Assembly: GCF_015686695.1 (NCBI RefSeq) | Contig: NZ_JADPMR010000001.1 | Span: 682,001 to 746,000 of the forward strand | Direction of reading: 5' to 3' | Source of the DNA: Vibrio nitrifigilis | Lineage (GTDB): Bacteria; Pseudomonadota; Gammaproteobacteria; Enterobacterales; Vibrionaceae | DNA: 64,000 nucleotides | Shown here: positions 24,801 to 32,432 of the stretch, piece after piece | Layout of the letters: the number at the start of each line of letters is the position of its first letter | Position numbering within the stretch: the stretch's first letter is position 1 | The notes under the pieces: generated by a model | What the model was told of the DNA's origin: nothing | Databases searched by the model: none | What the model saw: only the letters and a program-made list of their open reading frames with translations | Made by a program: the position numbers and the translations under genes

Positions 24801-26258
24801 ATGAGTAATAAACGCTTTCCGGATGGATTTTTATGGGGCGGTGCTATCGCTGCAAACCAAGCTGAAGGGGCTTGGAATGAAGGTGGTAAGGGGTTATCTG
24901 TTGCTGATGTTGCCATGTTTAAAGCGAACGTCGATGTGAAGGATTACGCTAAGCATGTCGCGATAAACACTCAAACCATTGCTGCTGCTATGCAAGATGA
25001 GAGTGATGCCGACTACCCTAAACGTCGTGGTATCGATTTTTATCACCGTTACGCAGAAGATATCGCCCTGTTTGGTGAGATGGGGTTTAAAGCATTACGA
25101 CTTTCTATTGCGTGGTCACGTTTGTTTCCAACGGGTGAAGAAGCTCAGCCCAATATGGAAGGGGTTCAGTTCTACATTAATGTGTTCAAGGAAATGAAAA
25201 AACACAATATAGAGCCCATCGTCACTTTGTCACACTATGAAATGCCGCTAGCACTTAGCGTTAAGTACAACGGGTGGGTTGACCGTCAGGTGATTGATTG
25301 TTTTGTGCGTTTTTCTAATGCATGTTTTGATTACTTTAAGTCTTATGTGAAGTATTGGCTAACGTTTAATGAAGTAGACAGTATCTGCCGCCATCCTTTC
25401 ACTACGGCAGGCATTATTCCTGACAAACTGACGCTAGGAAAAGAAAAGCAAGAGATCTATCAGGCGCTCCATCATCAACTGGTGGCATCGGCCATGGTGA
25501 CGAGAGATTGCCATGAGAAAATCCCTGAAAGTATGGTCGGATGCATGTTGACTAAATTGACGACCTATCCACACACCTGCCATCCGAAAGATGTTGAACT
25601 GACACTATTAAAAAATCTGGATAACTATTTTTACGCTGATGTACAAGTATTTGGTGAATATCCGCCGCTGACTTTAAGCCGCTGGCAACGAGAAGGCATT
25701 AAGGTTGAAATGACTCAAGCTGATTGTGACGTGTTAAAAGCGCATACCGTAGATTACGTTACGTTTAGCTACTATATGTCGATGACAGAATCGGCAAGCG
25801 ATGATGTAGAACGTGCCCCAGGAAATACCATCATCGGGGTTAAAAACCCGTATCTGGATGAAACAGAGTGGGGATGGCAGATTGACCCGGTCGGTTTGAA
25901 AATTTCGTTGCTTGAACTGTACGACCGTTATCGTAAGCCGCTAATGGTGGTGGAAAATGGGATGGGAGCAAAAGATACTGTTGAGAATGGCAACATTCAT
26001 GATCCATATCGTATCAAGTATTTCAAAGAACATTTTGAGCAGATGCGTGAAGCGATCAATATGGGCGTTGATTGTATTGGCTATACCTGTTGGGGACCGA
26101 TTGATATCGTGAGTGCTTCGACTTCTCAAATGTCGAAACGTTATGGCTTTATCTATGTGGATCAAGATGATTTTGGCCAAGGTTCACTGGAACGTATGCG
26201 GAAAGATTCGTTCTATTGGTATCAAGATGTCATCAACACCAATGGAGAAAGCTTGTAA
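24801..26258 (+). CDS. bglA: 6-phospho-beta-glucosidase (GH1)
   Basis: The 485-residue GH1 enzyme has the N-terminal FPDGFLWGGAIAANQAEGA signature, the acid/base Glu191 in WLTFNEV and the nucleophile Glu385 in VVENGMG. A Ser and Lys/Tyr near the C-terminal phosphate pocket (SMSKRYGFIYVD, with S-x-x-K-R-Y) are typical of 6-phospho-glucosidases. It cleaves the phosphorylated sugar delivered by the upstream PTS permease, and its ATG directly follows the bglF stop. It ends 13 bases from the convergent TPR gene. Confidence 0.94.
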   Translation: MSNKRFPDGFLWGGAIAANQAEGAWNEGGKGLSVADVAMFKANVDVKDYAKHVAINTQTIAAAMQDESDADYPKRRGIDFYHRYAEDIALFGEMGFKALRLSIAWSRLFPTGEEAQPNMEGVQFYINVFKEMKKHNIEPIVTLSHYEMPLALSVKYNGWVDRQVIDCFVRFSNACFDYFKSYVKYWLTFNEVDSICRHPFTTAGIIPDKLTLGKEKQEIYQALHHQLVASAMVTRDCHEKIPESMVGCMLTKLTTYPHTCHPKDVELTLLKNLDNYFYADVQVFGEYPPLTLSRWQREGIKVEMTQADCDVLKAHTVDYVTFSYYMSMTESASDDVERAPGNTIIGVKNPYLDETEWGWQIDPVGLKISLLELYDRYRKPLMVVENGMGAKDTVENGNIHDPYRIKYFKEHFEQMREAINMGVDCIGYTCWGPIDIVSASTSQMSKRYGFIYVDQDDFGQGSLERMRKDSFYWYQDVINTNGESL

Positions 26259-26271
26259 TTATGTGATGAAA

Positions 26272-26940
26272 CTAGTGGCCTTGAAGCTTATTTAGCAGCG
26301 TTTCGATGTCTTTCTTTCGCCCAGCGTTGGTAACGGGATAATCGGGGTCACTGGGATAAGTCAGCGTTTTTTTGAGAACGATGATCGCTTGCTGCTTTTC
26401 TCCTTGCTCGGCAAGAAAGTCAGCATAAAAATAATTGGTGGTACTATTGTAGGGATTCAGTTTTAAGCCCTCTTCCAAGAGTGTTTTCGCTTTGTCATCA
26501 TTCCCAAAACTGATCGGCCAGCCGGGTGCTCGGTAATATAATGCGCCTAGGGTCACATAAGGAGCGCCATGCATTGCGTGCGGGTGCTTCTTGATCACCT
26601 CTTCCAAAATTCCTTTTGCTTCTTTGATCAAACCTAATGCTTTTGTAACGCCGGATACTCCCGCTAAAGAGGCGATATTAATCGCAAGTAACGTATTGAC
26701 ATTGGGATTATCGGGCGCTTTCTTTGCTGCTTCACGCAGTTGAGTGATCAGTGCTGAAAAACACCCTGCCTGCTGTTTCTTTTCGGTGACTTGGTATTGG
26801 CACTTTGCCCACTGGATTTCATAGGTATAGGTAGCGCTAACCTGATGAGCTGGCGCTGCTTGGCTGGTGGTGGCGAAGCCAATGAAGATTAGGTTCAAAA
26901 GTGCAAATAGACCAATAACGCGAACAAAAGAGAGCAACAT
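26272..26940 (-). CDS. Exported TPR-repeat protein
   Basis: The 222-residue protein has an N-terminal hydrophobic signal segment (residues 6-28) ending near SQAA, then helical repeats of TPR/SEL-like type: PNVNTLLAINIASLAG, AKGILEEVIKKHPHA, YVTLGALYYRA and AKTLLEEGLKLNPYN. Two cysteines near residues 48 and 60 could form a disulfide in the periplasm. The LGALYYRAPGWPISFG segment recalls TatT-like periplasmic TPR proteins, which can associate with TRAP transporters, but no such transporter is nearby. The partner is unknown. Confidence 0.75.
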   Translation of the reverse strand: MLLSFVRVIGLFALLNLIFIGFATTSQAAPAHQVSATYTYEIQWAKCQYQVTEKKQQAGCFSALITQLREAAKKAPDNPNVNTLLAINIASLAGVSGVTKALGLIKEAKGILEEVIKKHPHAMHGAPYVTLGALYYRAPGWPISFGNDDKAKTLLEEGLKLNPYNSTTNYFYADFLAEQGEKQQAIIVLKKTLTYPSDPDYPVTNAGRKKDIETLLNKLQGH

Positions 26941-27030
26941 GGAGATACCTTATCCTTGATAACCAATATCGAGTTTTTAATGATCACATAAAGAGAATGA
27001 CAAAGTGATGACCACAGTGTTGAGCATAGC

Positions 27031-27057
27031 AAAAGAGCAAGGTTTACCTTGCTCTTA
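27031..27057 (-). terminator. Rho-independent terminator of aphA
   Basis: On the minus strand an AAGAGCAAGGT stem with a perfect partner and short loop is followed by TTTT. It lies about 32 bases after the aphA stop. Confidence 0.65.
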
Positions 27058-27088
27058 ATTTGATATTCCTGCGAATAACGACGAGAAA

Positions 27089-27799
27089 TTAATATTGAGA
27101 ATCTTTCAGAATGCGTTCGCCGTAGATACCGTTTTTAGGAATAGGTTTGTAACTAGAGTTCGCTGAGCGCATAACACGAATCCCTTCCGCGCCGGCTTTA
27201 CGAGCAGAGATGATATCGCCATCGGCATCGCCATAGTAAATTTTGATGTTATTGGCTTTGATGTACTGCGTTTTCATATATTTAGTGTGGCTAGAGCCAG
27301 AGAAAATAACGTCGTGCATATTTTTTATGTGGAACGTTTTTTTCAGGTAGTCAGTCGTGAAGTGACATTTCGACGGAGTACGTGCTGTAATGAAATAGAT
27401 ATCGTCACCACGTTCTTGGTGCATCGCAATGATTTTTTTCGCAATCTCTTTTGGCATACTGAACGCATCCCAACCACAGTTTGCCTTGTCCCAGAATTTT
27501 TGGTTACTTAGGTAAGAATAACCGCCGGGAGAAAATTCTTGTTGGCCACGGTAAAAGACGGGGGAACTAAATAGCGTTGTATCATCAACGTCTAGGCCAA
27601 CAGCAATATGTTCTTTACCTTTTAGCTCATTTTTTATGTCGTCGACTGTGACCATTTTTAGATCTTTAGGGATACCATTATTGACTAATTCGATGGTTGA
27701 ATAGCCTTTATGTGTGCCTGGTGTTTTTGGGTCAGCATTAGCCCCGGTACTAACCAAAGCACTAACGAGTAATGAAGTAACAAGAAGTGTTTTTTGCAC
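27089..27799 (-). CDS. aphA: Class B acid phosphatase
   Basis: The 236-residue protein has a cleavable signal (to about residue 22, ANA) and the DDDD-phosphatase motif GLDVDDTTLFSSP, with Asp70 as nucleophile and Asp72 as acid/base. The later YYGDADGDI segment supplies the last aspartates. Class B enzymes are periplasmic, magnesium-dependent and dephosphorylate nucleoside 5'-monophosphates and other organic phosphates. The usual FDIDDTVLFSSP of enterobacterial AphA is slightly changed here. The gene has its own terminator. Confidence 0.93.
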   Translation of the reverse strand: MQKTLLVTSLLVSALVSTGANADPKTPGTHKGYSTIELVNNGIPKDLKMVTVDDIKNELKGKEHIAVGLDVDDTTLFSSPVFYRGQQEFSPGGYSYLSNQKFWDKANCGWDAFSMPKEIAKKIIAMHQERGDDIYFITARTPSKCHFTTDYLKKTFHIKNMHDVIFSGSSHTKYMKTQYIKANNIKIYYGDADGDIISARKAGAEGIRVMRSANSSYKPIPKNGIYGERILKDSQY

Positions 27800-27998
27800 C
27801 TGATTATCCTTAATATATAGCGAGTGTGACTTAATCTACATTAAAGACTGGATGCTATGTTGAGTTCCATAGAATGTCTGTGATCTATAGCTAACTATAC
27901 TTAAGTTATTGAAATATGATGAGACCTAATCAAATGACGTCAAGATTCAGCTTATTGAGGCTGTTTGGCTATCATAAGGATTAATTGATTTATTCCGA

Positions 27999-28463
27999 TT
28001 ATGCTTTAAAAAATCGATCGCCAAACATGAATAATGCCAAACCTGTTAGCATGACGGCGAGCCCCGCGTATTTCCACCAATAGACTGGCCGGATCGGCAT
28101 TTGAATTAAGCCAAAACTGTCGATCAACATTCCTGATATCAGTTGACCGATGATAAATAAAAACATGGCGTTAGTTATACCGATGCGGGGGGCTAAAAAA
28201 ATACTGGTAAATACGGCTGCAGCACCAAAGAAGCCACCGGTCCAACGCCACCAAGGCTGTTGCGTTAATTGATTCGCCATACCAGACCATTGCACTTGGG
28301 TGGAAACTAAAATACCTAAGCAAAGCGAGCCAATACAGAAGGAGATAAACGCTGCCATCAATGGTTGATGGTTTACTCCTGTACTCAAACGGCTGTTGAC
28401 GGCGGCTTGAATTGCTAAACCAAATCCACTGGCAAGTGCCATTACAAAATACAGCCAATTCAT
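27999..28463 (-). CDS. DMT-superfamily inner-membrane protein, YdcZ/DUF606 type
   Basis: The 154-residue protein has five hydrophobic segments and the pattern of the DUF606 (YdcZ) family: GLAIQAAVNSRL in the first loop, APRIGITNAMFLFIIGQL in the middle and DSFGLIQMPIRP near the end. These small half-size DMT proteins are presumed transporters, but no substrate is known. It is a stand-alone gene. Confidence 0.87.
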   Translation of the reverse strand: MNWLYFVMALASGFGLAIQAAVNSRLSTGVNHQPLMAAFISFCIGSLCLGILVSTQVQWSGMANQLTQQPWWRWTGGFFGAAAVFTSIFLAPRIGITNAMFLFIIGQLISGMLIDSFGLIQMPIRPVYWWKYAGLAVMLTGLALFMFGDRFFKA

Positions 28464-28716
28464 AATTCCCCCTAGAGGTTGACTTATTATTTTCGATACA
28501 TCAATCGAGTCGTGCGTGAGATTTTAAGTAAGGTGCTGATTTGTAATTATAGACACTGAAGTATCTGAGTAGACAAGTAGGGGGAGCGGATAAAATAGTC
28601 AGAGACAGTGTGGTGCCAATAGCAAAGCGAATGAGAAGCTTAGTGGTCGCAAATTGGTGTCATTATTACTGGCTCTGACTTTCTAAGAATAGCGATTTGT
28701 TGATAATGTTACAAAA

Positions 28717-29007
28717 TCAACAGCATTCTTGTTCGATCTTGTACAACAGATCCAAAGCTGGTTGATCCTCACATTGCTTAAAGTATTCAAACAGCATATT
28801 AAGTTGGTTCCCAATGAAATGCAGATTGTCGTGTCCTCTCTGATGTTGCTGGTTACGTTTGTCGCTAAAGTATGTGTGCCAACGGTCATCGCCTAATTGG
28901 TTGTTTAGATTACTTTCTAGCATACCAATTAATAGGTCGGCATTTTGGTTACATTTAATTCCTTCAAATGACACATAGCGGTCTACGGTATTGTCTGATT
29001 TTTCCAT
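28717..29007 (-). CDS. cowN: N2-fixation sustaining protein CowN
   Basis: This 96-residue acidic protein has the CowN pattern: DRYVSFEGIKCNQNAD near the N-terminus, a central DNLHFIGNQLNMLFEYF segment and the diagnostic terminal EQECC. In diazotrophs CowN lets Mo-nitrogenase keep working in the presence of carbon monoxide, by interacting with the enzyme. AAGGAAG precedes the ATG, and a sigma-54-type promoter lies about 50 bases upstream. No nif genes are in the window. Upstream on the same strand are an Rrf2 regulator and a small membrane protein with an FNR box. Confidence 0.88.
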   Translation of the reverse strand: MEKSDNTVDRYVSFEGIKCNQNADLLIGMLESNLNNQLGDDRWHTYFSDKRNQQHQRGHDNLHFIGNQLNMLFEYFKQCEDQPALDLLYKIEQECC

Positions 29008-29056
29008 CTTATACTTCCTTTTTATGTAAAACCGTTCGTATAGGAACTCTTTCTAT

Positions 29057-29073
29057 TGCAAACCTAATACCAA
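29057..29073 (-). promoter_or_regulatory. Sigma-54 (-24/-12) type promoter upstream of cowN
   Basis: On the minus strand TTGG-N8-TTGCA gives the GG and GC dinucleotides the exact spacing of -25/-24 and -13/-12 elements (consensus TGGCAC-N5-TTGC). It lies between the terminator of the upstream gene and cowN, placing +1 about 38 bases before the ATG. RpoN with NifA drives nitrogen-fixation genes in diazotrophs. I did not find a clear TGT-N10-ACA NifA site in the short upstream region. Confidence 0.5.
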
Positions 29074-29078
29074 CTTTC

Positions 29079-29108
29079 TAAAAAAGAAAAGCGAGCAATA
29101 AGCTCGCT
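29079..29108 (-). terminator. Terminator of the small membrane protein gene
   Basis: On the minus strand AGCGAGC(T)-loop-GCTCGCT is followed by TTTTCTTTTTT. It isolates cowN transcriptionally from the upstream membrane-protein gene. Confidence 0.82.
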
Positions 29109-29144
29109 GATAAAAATGCGTTGAGATGAATTCAGTTAGAAAGG

Positions 29145-29522
29145 TTACTGCTCTTTAGCCGCTGCCATCTCTTGTTCGCGTGTTTTCTTAGCCATCGCAG
29201 TGAGAAAGACTTTAAAGAGGATGCCACTGAAGTAGCCACTCAATGTTACGGCGAAAAATATGGACACAATGCAATCTATCCATAGGTAGTCGCTGGTGAT
29301 GATTCGTGGTTGATAGATGAGAACTCCAAGAATGACGACCCAATGGCTCATGCAATAAAAGCAGCGGAATAAATAACTGATCATATGACCGCATTTACTT
29401 GCAAGCTCGCGAATCGGAACAAAAAGTTCGGTTTGGGTAATGGTGATAGAAATACTCGCTGAAGCAAGTGCAAGTACGATACATACCCAAAGTGCATGCA
29501 GTGATTCGGTAAAGAGTGCCAT
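29145..29522 (-). CDS. Small inner-membrane protein of unknown function, FNR-box promoter
   Basis: A 125-residue protein with about three membrane helices (residues 8-28, 48-70 and 78-110), an FRCFYCMSHW motif with two cysteines flanking a loop between helices, and a charged, Ala/Glu-rich cytoplasmic tail. I do not recognise a function. Its promoter region carries a perfect 13-base-arm palindrome and an FNR-type box, and the Rrf2 gene is immediately upstream on the same strand. This context suggests anaerobic or redox-responsive expression. cowN follows behind a terminator. Confidence 0.7.
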   Translation of the reverse strand: MALFTESLHALWVCIVLALASASISITITQTELFVPIRELASKCGHMISYLFRCFYCMSHWVVILGVLIYQPRIITSDYLWIDCIVSIFFAVTLSGYFSGILFKVFLTAMAKKTREQEMAAAKEQ

Positions 29523-29538
29523 TATTGTGCCTTATTGA

Positions 29539-29567
29539 TTTCATGTAACTTGATAAGTTACATGAAA
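29539..29567 (-). promoter_or_regulatory. Perfect palindrome, candidate Rrf2-family operator
   Basis: Two perfect 13-base arms (29539-29551 and 29555-29567; core TGTAACTT-GAT-AAGTTACA) sit 17 bases upstream of the membrane-protein start and directly next to the FNR-type box. If FNR activates from about -41.5, the palindrome would cover about -4 to -32, a repressor position. The Rrf2 gene upstream is the natural candidate regulator. It could also act as the terminator hairpin of the Rrf2 transcript, though the T-run is short. Confidence 0.6.
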
Positions 29568-29569
29568 AA

Positions 29570-29583
29570 TTGATGTAGATCAA
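29570..29583 (-). promoter_or_regulatory. Perfect FNR-type box upstream of the small membrane protein
   Basis: TTGATGTAGATCAA matches the FNR consensus TTGAT-N4-ATCAA fully. Its centre is about 54 bases upstream of the start codon, which would place a transcription start about 13 bases before the ATG if the site is at -41.5. Confidence 0.6.
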
Positions 29584-29593
29584 TTTCGATCAA

Positions 29594-30031
29594 CTATTGA
29601 ATAGCAGCACAATAACGTTGGATAAAGTCATCATTTAAATTGGCCAAGCTGATCGTTTTAAATCGTTCTAAGATCAGATTCTTAGCTTGTTGCAATGTGT
29701 CGTCGAGTGAGTGATTGACGGTTTGTTCTACAACACAATTAGGTTCATGCTGTTCAAAGCCAATAGCGAATAATTGAGGACTACCCACTGCGTGGTAAAT
29801 ATCAAGTAGTGTTATTGTTGAAAAGTCACAGGCAATTGACCAACCACCGCCATGCCCCTTTTCTGAGCTAACGTAACCGGACTTTCTTAGCCCTGCCATG
29901 GTGCGACGAATGACCGCTGCGTTGGTATTTAACATGGCAGCTATCTGATCAGATGTCATTGGATGATCGGGTTGGCGTGCAAGGTGCAGCAAGATGTGGA
30001 GAACACGAGAGAGGCGACTATCGGTACGCAT
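29594..30031 (-). CDS. Rrf2-family transcriptional regulator
   Basis: I chose the ATG at 30031 (MRTDSRLSRVLHILLHLA) because Rrf2 proteins begin close to this helix; a GTG at 30064 would add 11 residues. The 145-residue protein has the winged helix with MTSDQIAAMLNTNAAVIRRTMAGLRKSGYV and the GHGGGWSI wing. The three closely spaced cysteines that bind Fe-S clusters in IscR/NsrR are absent; only scattered cysteines remain (in CDF, NCVV and YCAA), resembling the YwnA-like branch. It precedes the FNR-box membrane-protein gene, whose promoter palindrome may be its operator. Confidence 0.88.
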   Translation of the reverse strand: MRTDSRLSRVLHILLHLARQPDHPMTSDQIAAMLNTNAAVIRRTMAGLRKSGYVSSEKGHGGGWSIACDFSTITLLDIYHAVGSPQLFAIGFEQHEPNCVVEQTVNHSLDDTLQQAKNLILERFKTISLANLNDDFIQRYCAAIQ

Positions 30032-30114
30032 GAATAGGATCTTGTTTACTGAGGATATGATCACTGAGAATAACAGCCTGTGATCGTTTGTCTAGGGAGT
30101 CACGTTTAGATAGT

Positions 30115-30141
30115 AAAAAAGAGAGCCGAAGCTCTCTTTTT
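30115..30141 (-). terminator. Terminator of tRNA-Pro
   Basis: The stem AAAAAGAGAGC with its perfect partner and a CGAA loop gives T-runs in both directions. It lies just after the tRNA-Pro 3' end on the minus strand. Confidence 0.85.
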
Positions 30142-30148
30142 AGGTGTA

Positions 30149-30225
30149 TGGTCGGACTGAGAGGATTTGAACCTCCGACCCCCGACACCCCATGACGGTG
30201 CGCTACCAAGCTGCGCTACAGTCCG
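30149..30225 (-). tRNA. tRNA-Pro (anticodon GGG)
   Basis: The 77-base minus-strand sequence starts CGGACTGTAGCGCAGC, has the anticodon region CCGTCATGGGGTGTCGG (as in E. coli proL, anticodon GGG), GGTTCAAATCC in the T arm and encoded CCA. The acceptor stem CGGACTG pairs with CAGTCCG. Confidence 0.96.
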
Positions 30226-30287
30226 ATGAAAACACTCTAATCAACTTTAAGTTGAGCGTCAAGCTAAACCATATCTAAGAGTATGAT

Positions 30288-32096
30288 TTAATTATCCTTT
30301 GCATAAAAGCGTTGTAGCTCTGTTAGGCCTTGTAATAATACTGGCAAGGTCGGGCTTTCATGCTTAATCCGATGGTAATGTTTATCGTATAACTTAAAGT
30401 TACCGAATTTGTCGACTACGGTTGTTTTATCACCAGTAATGAGTGCCAGTTCTCGTTCATCACCAGCTAGAATCCATTTTCGTTTTGTCTCATCAAATAA
30501 ACTACGACCGCTACTAAAATCACTTGGGTTAGAAGAAACACCCATCAGGTCTTGTAAAATAGTGACGGAAAAGTCTAAGTGACTTGAACGATGTTTGAAT
30601 TGTGCCGCCAATTTCCCCGGCCAGTGAATGACCATCGGTACTTTTATTTGGTATTGGCTGTAGTTACTGTTCGAGCCCCAACTGTTGGTGTTTGTTTCAT
30701 CAAACTCCATACCATGATTTGAGGTGATAACGACAACGGTATCTTTTAGTAGAGCCATCGCTTGGAGTTTATCCAGCACTTTACCCAGTTCAGCATCCGC
30801 AGCTTGAACGGAGTGTTTGTAATCGGCTAACAGGCGTTTTTGTGTAGACTGCTCTGATGAATCACCATTACTAAAATCTTTAAAGTTTTCGACAGAGGTG
30901 AGCTCCATATAGCTAAACCAGTGATGAGAGCCTTGTTCAGTCGCCCACTGCGCCCAACGATTTATCGTTTGTATGTCTGGGTTGATCCCTTGTTTGAATG
31001 GCGTTCTTACCATAGGAAGCCCACGGAACATGGTCTCTTCGTATAAGGTGTCATCAAAGTTAGTGCCACTAAACAAACCGAAGTGATATTTGTGTTCTTT
31101 TAGCACATTAAGCATGACTGGCGACGCTCCTTGAGCAGTAATGCTGCTCGCGTAGCTGCTTGGTAGCCCGTAGAACAAACCAAATAAGCCAAACATGTCG
31201 TTACTAGAACTATAGTGGTCAAGAAAATTGAGATTATTTTGGGCAAATGCATAAGTGTTTGGCATATCTTGCTCATTCAATGCATCAGCACGCAAATTAT
31301 TGACACTTATCACTAATACATTGAGTTCATTCGCTCGACGACCAAATTCAATTTTCTCAAGAGGGTAGTTCACTAAATCAACATTGTGTTGATTCTCTTC
31401 AAGACGTTTCAAGTACTCGTCGCGATCCAATAAACCATGCTTTTCCATAAAGGATTTAGCGGTCATTGGGTAAGACAACGGGAAGTTCGATTTTTGGCTG
31501 GTGACTGGCGTATAAAAATACGCATCAGACCAAACATAGATTAAATGGCTTGCAATAAAACAGACAAAAAAGACGGCCGCCATTGGGCGACCAATCCTTT
31601 TATGGGATAGTTTACGCTGTTTACGCCAAACCCATTCCGAAAGGCCGAGCTCTAAAAGGAAGATCAATGGCAACACCACGAAGAGGTGTTGCAAATCAGC
31701 ACTGATACTGCTGGTTTCGTCGCTAAATAATAGCTCCCATACAACCGGAGTTAGGTGCAGATTAATAATCTGATAGGCTTGAGTATCCACTAACAGTACT
31801 GTGAGTCCAAAGGTGGAAAAACAGACTGCGAAAAAGCGGAATACTGCGCGTGACGGAATAATAAAGGTCAGCGGAAACAGAATCAGCAAATATAAAGCGA
31901 AAACCAAGAAACCAAAATGACCCACCCAGGAAACAGACAAATAGAGCTGCCCTAAAAAGGTATCAGGCCATGGTGATTGGGCAATATAACGCGTACCTAT
32001 CAGCATCGCTGCAATGATATTGAAGAAGGCAAACCAGTGCCCCCAACCGACTAAACGTGATACTCGTTCGCCGTATGTGTTTCCGCTATCTACCAT
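30288..32096 (-). CDS. yejM: Inner-membrane sulfatase-like protein YejM (PbgA/LapC)
   Basis: The 602-residue protein has an N-terminal DUF3413 domain with five membrane helices (about residues 18-185) and a periplasmic alkaline-phosphatase-fold domain with LNVLVISVNNLRADALNE near residue 250, where sulfatases have DxxR. In enterobacteria this protein senses periplasmic lipopolysaccharide and controls LpxC turnover by binding LapB. It is followed upstream by yejL, the conserved partner order yejM-yejL. The lost sulfatase cysteine/serine supports a non-enzymatic role. Confidence 0.92.
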   Translation of the reverse strand: MVDSGNTYGERVSRLVGWGHWFAFFNIIAAMLIGTRYIAQSPWPDTFLGQLYLSVSWVGHFGFLVFALYLLILFPLTFIIPSRAVFRFFAVCFSTFGLTVLLVDTQAYQIINLHLTPVVWELLFSDETSSISADLQHLFVVLPLIFLLELGLSEWVWRKQRKLSHKRIGRPMAAVFFVCFIASHLIYVWSDAYFYTPVTSQKSNFPLSYPMTAKSFMEKHGLLDRDEYLKRLEENQHNVDLVNYPLEKIEFGRRANELNVLVISVNNLRADALNEQDMPNTYAFAQNNLNFLDHYSSSNDMFGLFGLFYGLPSSYASSITAQGASPVMLNVLKEHKYHFGLFSGTNFDDTLYEETMFRGLPMVRTPFKQGINPDIQTINRWAQWATEQGSHHWFSYMELTSVENFKDFSNGDSSEQSTQKRLLADYKHSVQAADAELGKVLDKLQAMALLKDTVVVITSNHGMEFDETNTNSWGSNSNYSQYQIKVPMVIHWPGKLAAQFKHRSSHLDFSVTILQDLMGVSSNPSDFSSGRSLFDETKRKWILAGDERELALITGDKTTVVDKFGNFKLYDKHYHRIKHESPTLPVLLQGLTELQRFYAKDN

Positions 32097-32132
32097 GTGA
32101 TGTTCTGTTATTTATCCGTTTTTATGATGAAC

Positions 32133-32348
32133 TCAATCTTCTAAAGATGACACCAAAGCTTGTGCGAATTTCTCTGCAATGGCTTTACGCTGCGCAGCCG
32201 CGACGTTCTGATTGATAACATTTGTGGCAATGTTGCCCGCGACCATCAAGGTTAACTCTGATGATGCTTGATGTTTTTCAAGAACAGCAGCAATTTCAGT
32301 CAAAATTGTTTCAACTTTTTCGTCACTATATTTCGATGTAATAGGCAT
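32133..32348 (-). CDS. yejL: YejL family (UPF0352) protein
   Basis: A 71-residue helical protein beginning MPITSKYSDEKVETILTEI and containing TLMVAGNIATNVIN, the conserved core of the UPF0352/YejL family. Function is unknown. It lies 36 bases upstream of yejM on the same strand and is divergent from yejK, as in other gammaproteobacteria. Confidence 0.92.
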   Translation of the reverse strand: MPITSKYSDEKVETILTEIAAVLEKHQASSELTLMVAGNIATNVINQNVAAAQRKAIAEKFAQALVSSLED

Positions 32349-32432
32349 AAATACTCTGATGATGATAGTAAAAGCGGCTTATGATAACCTACTATGCCTT
32401 ACAACTGAAACCACAACGATGATAATTTCACT

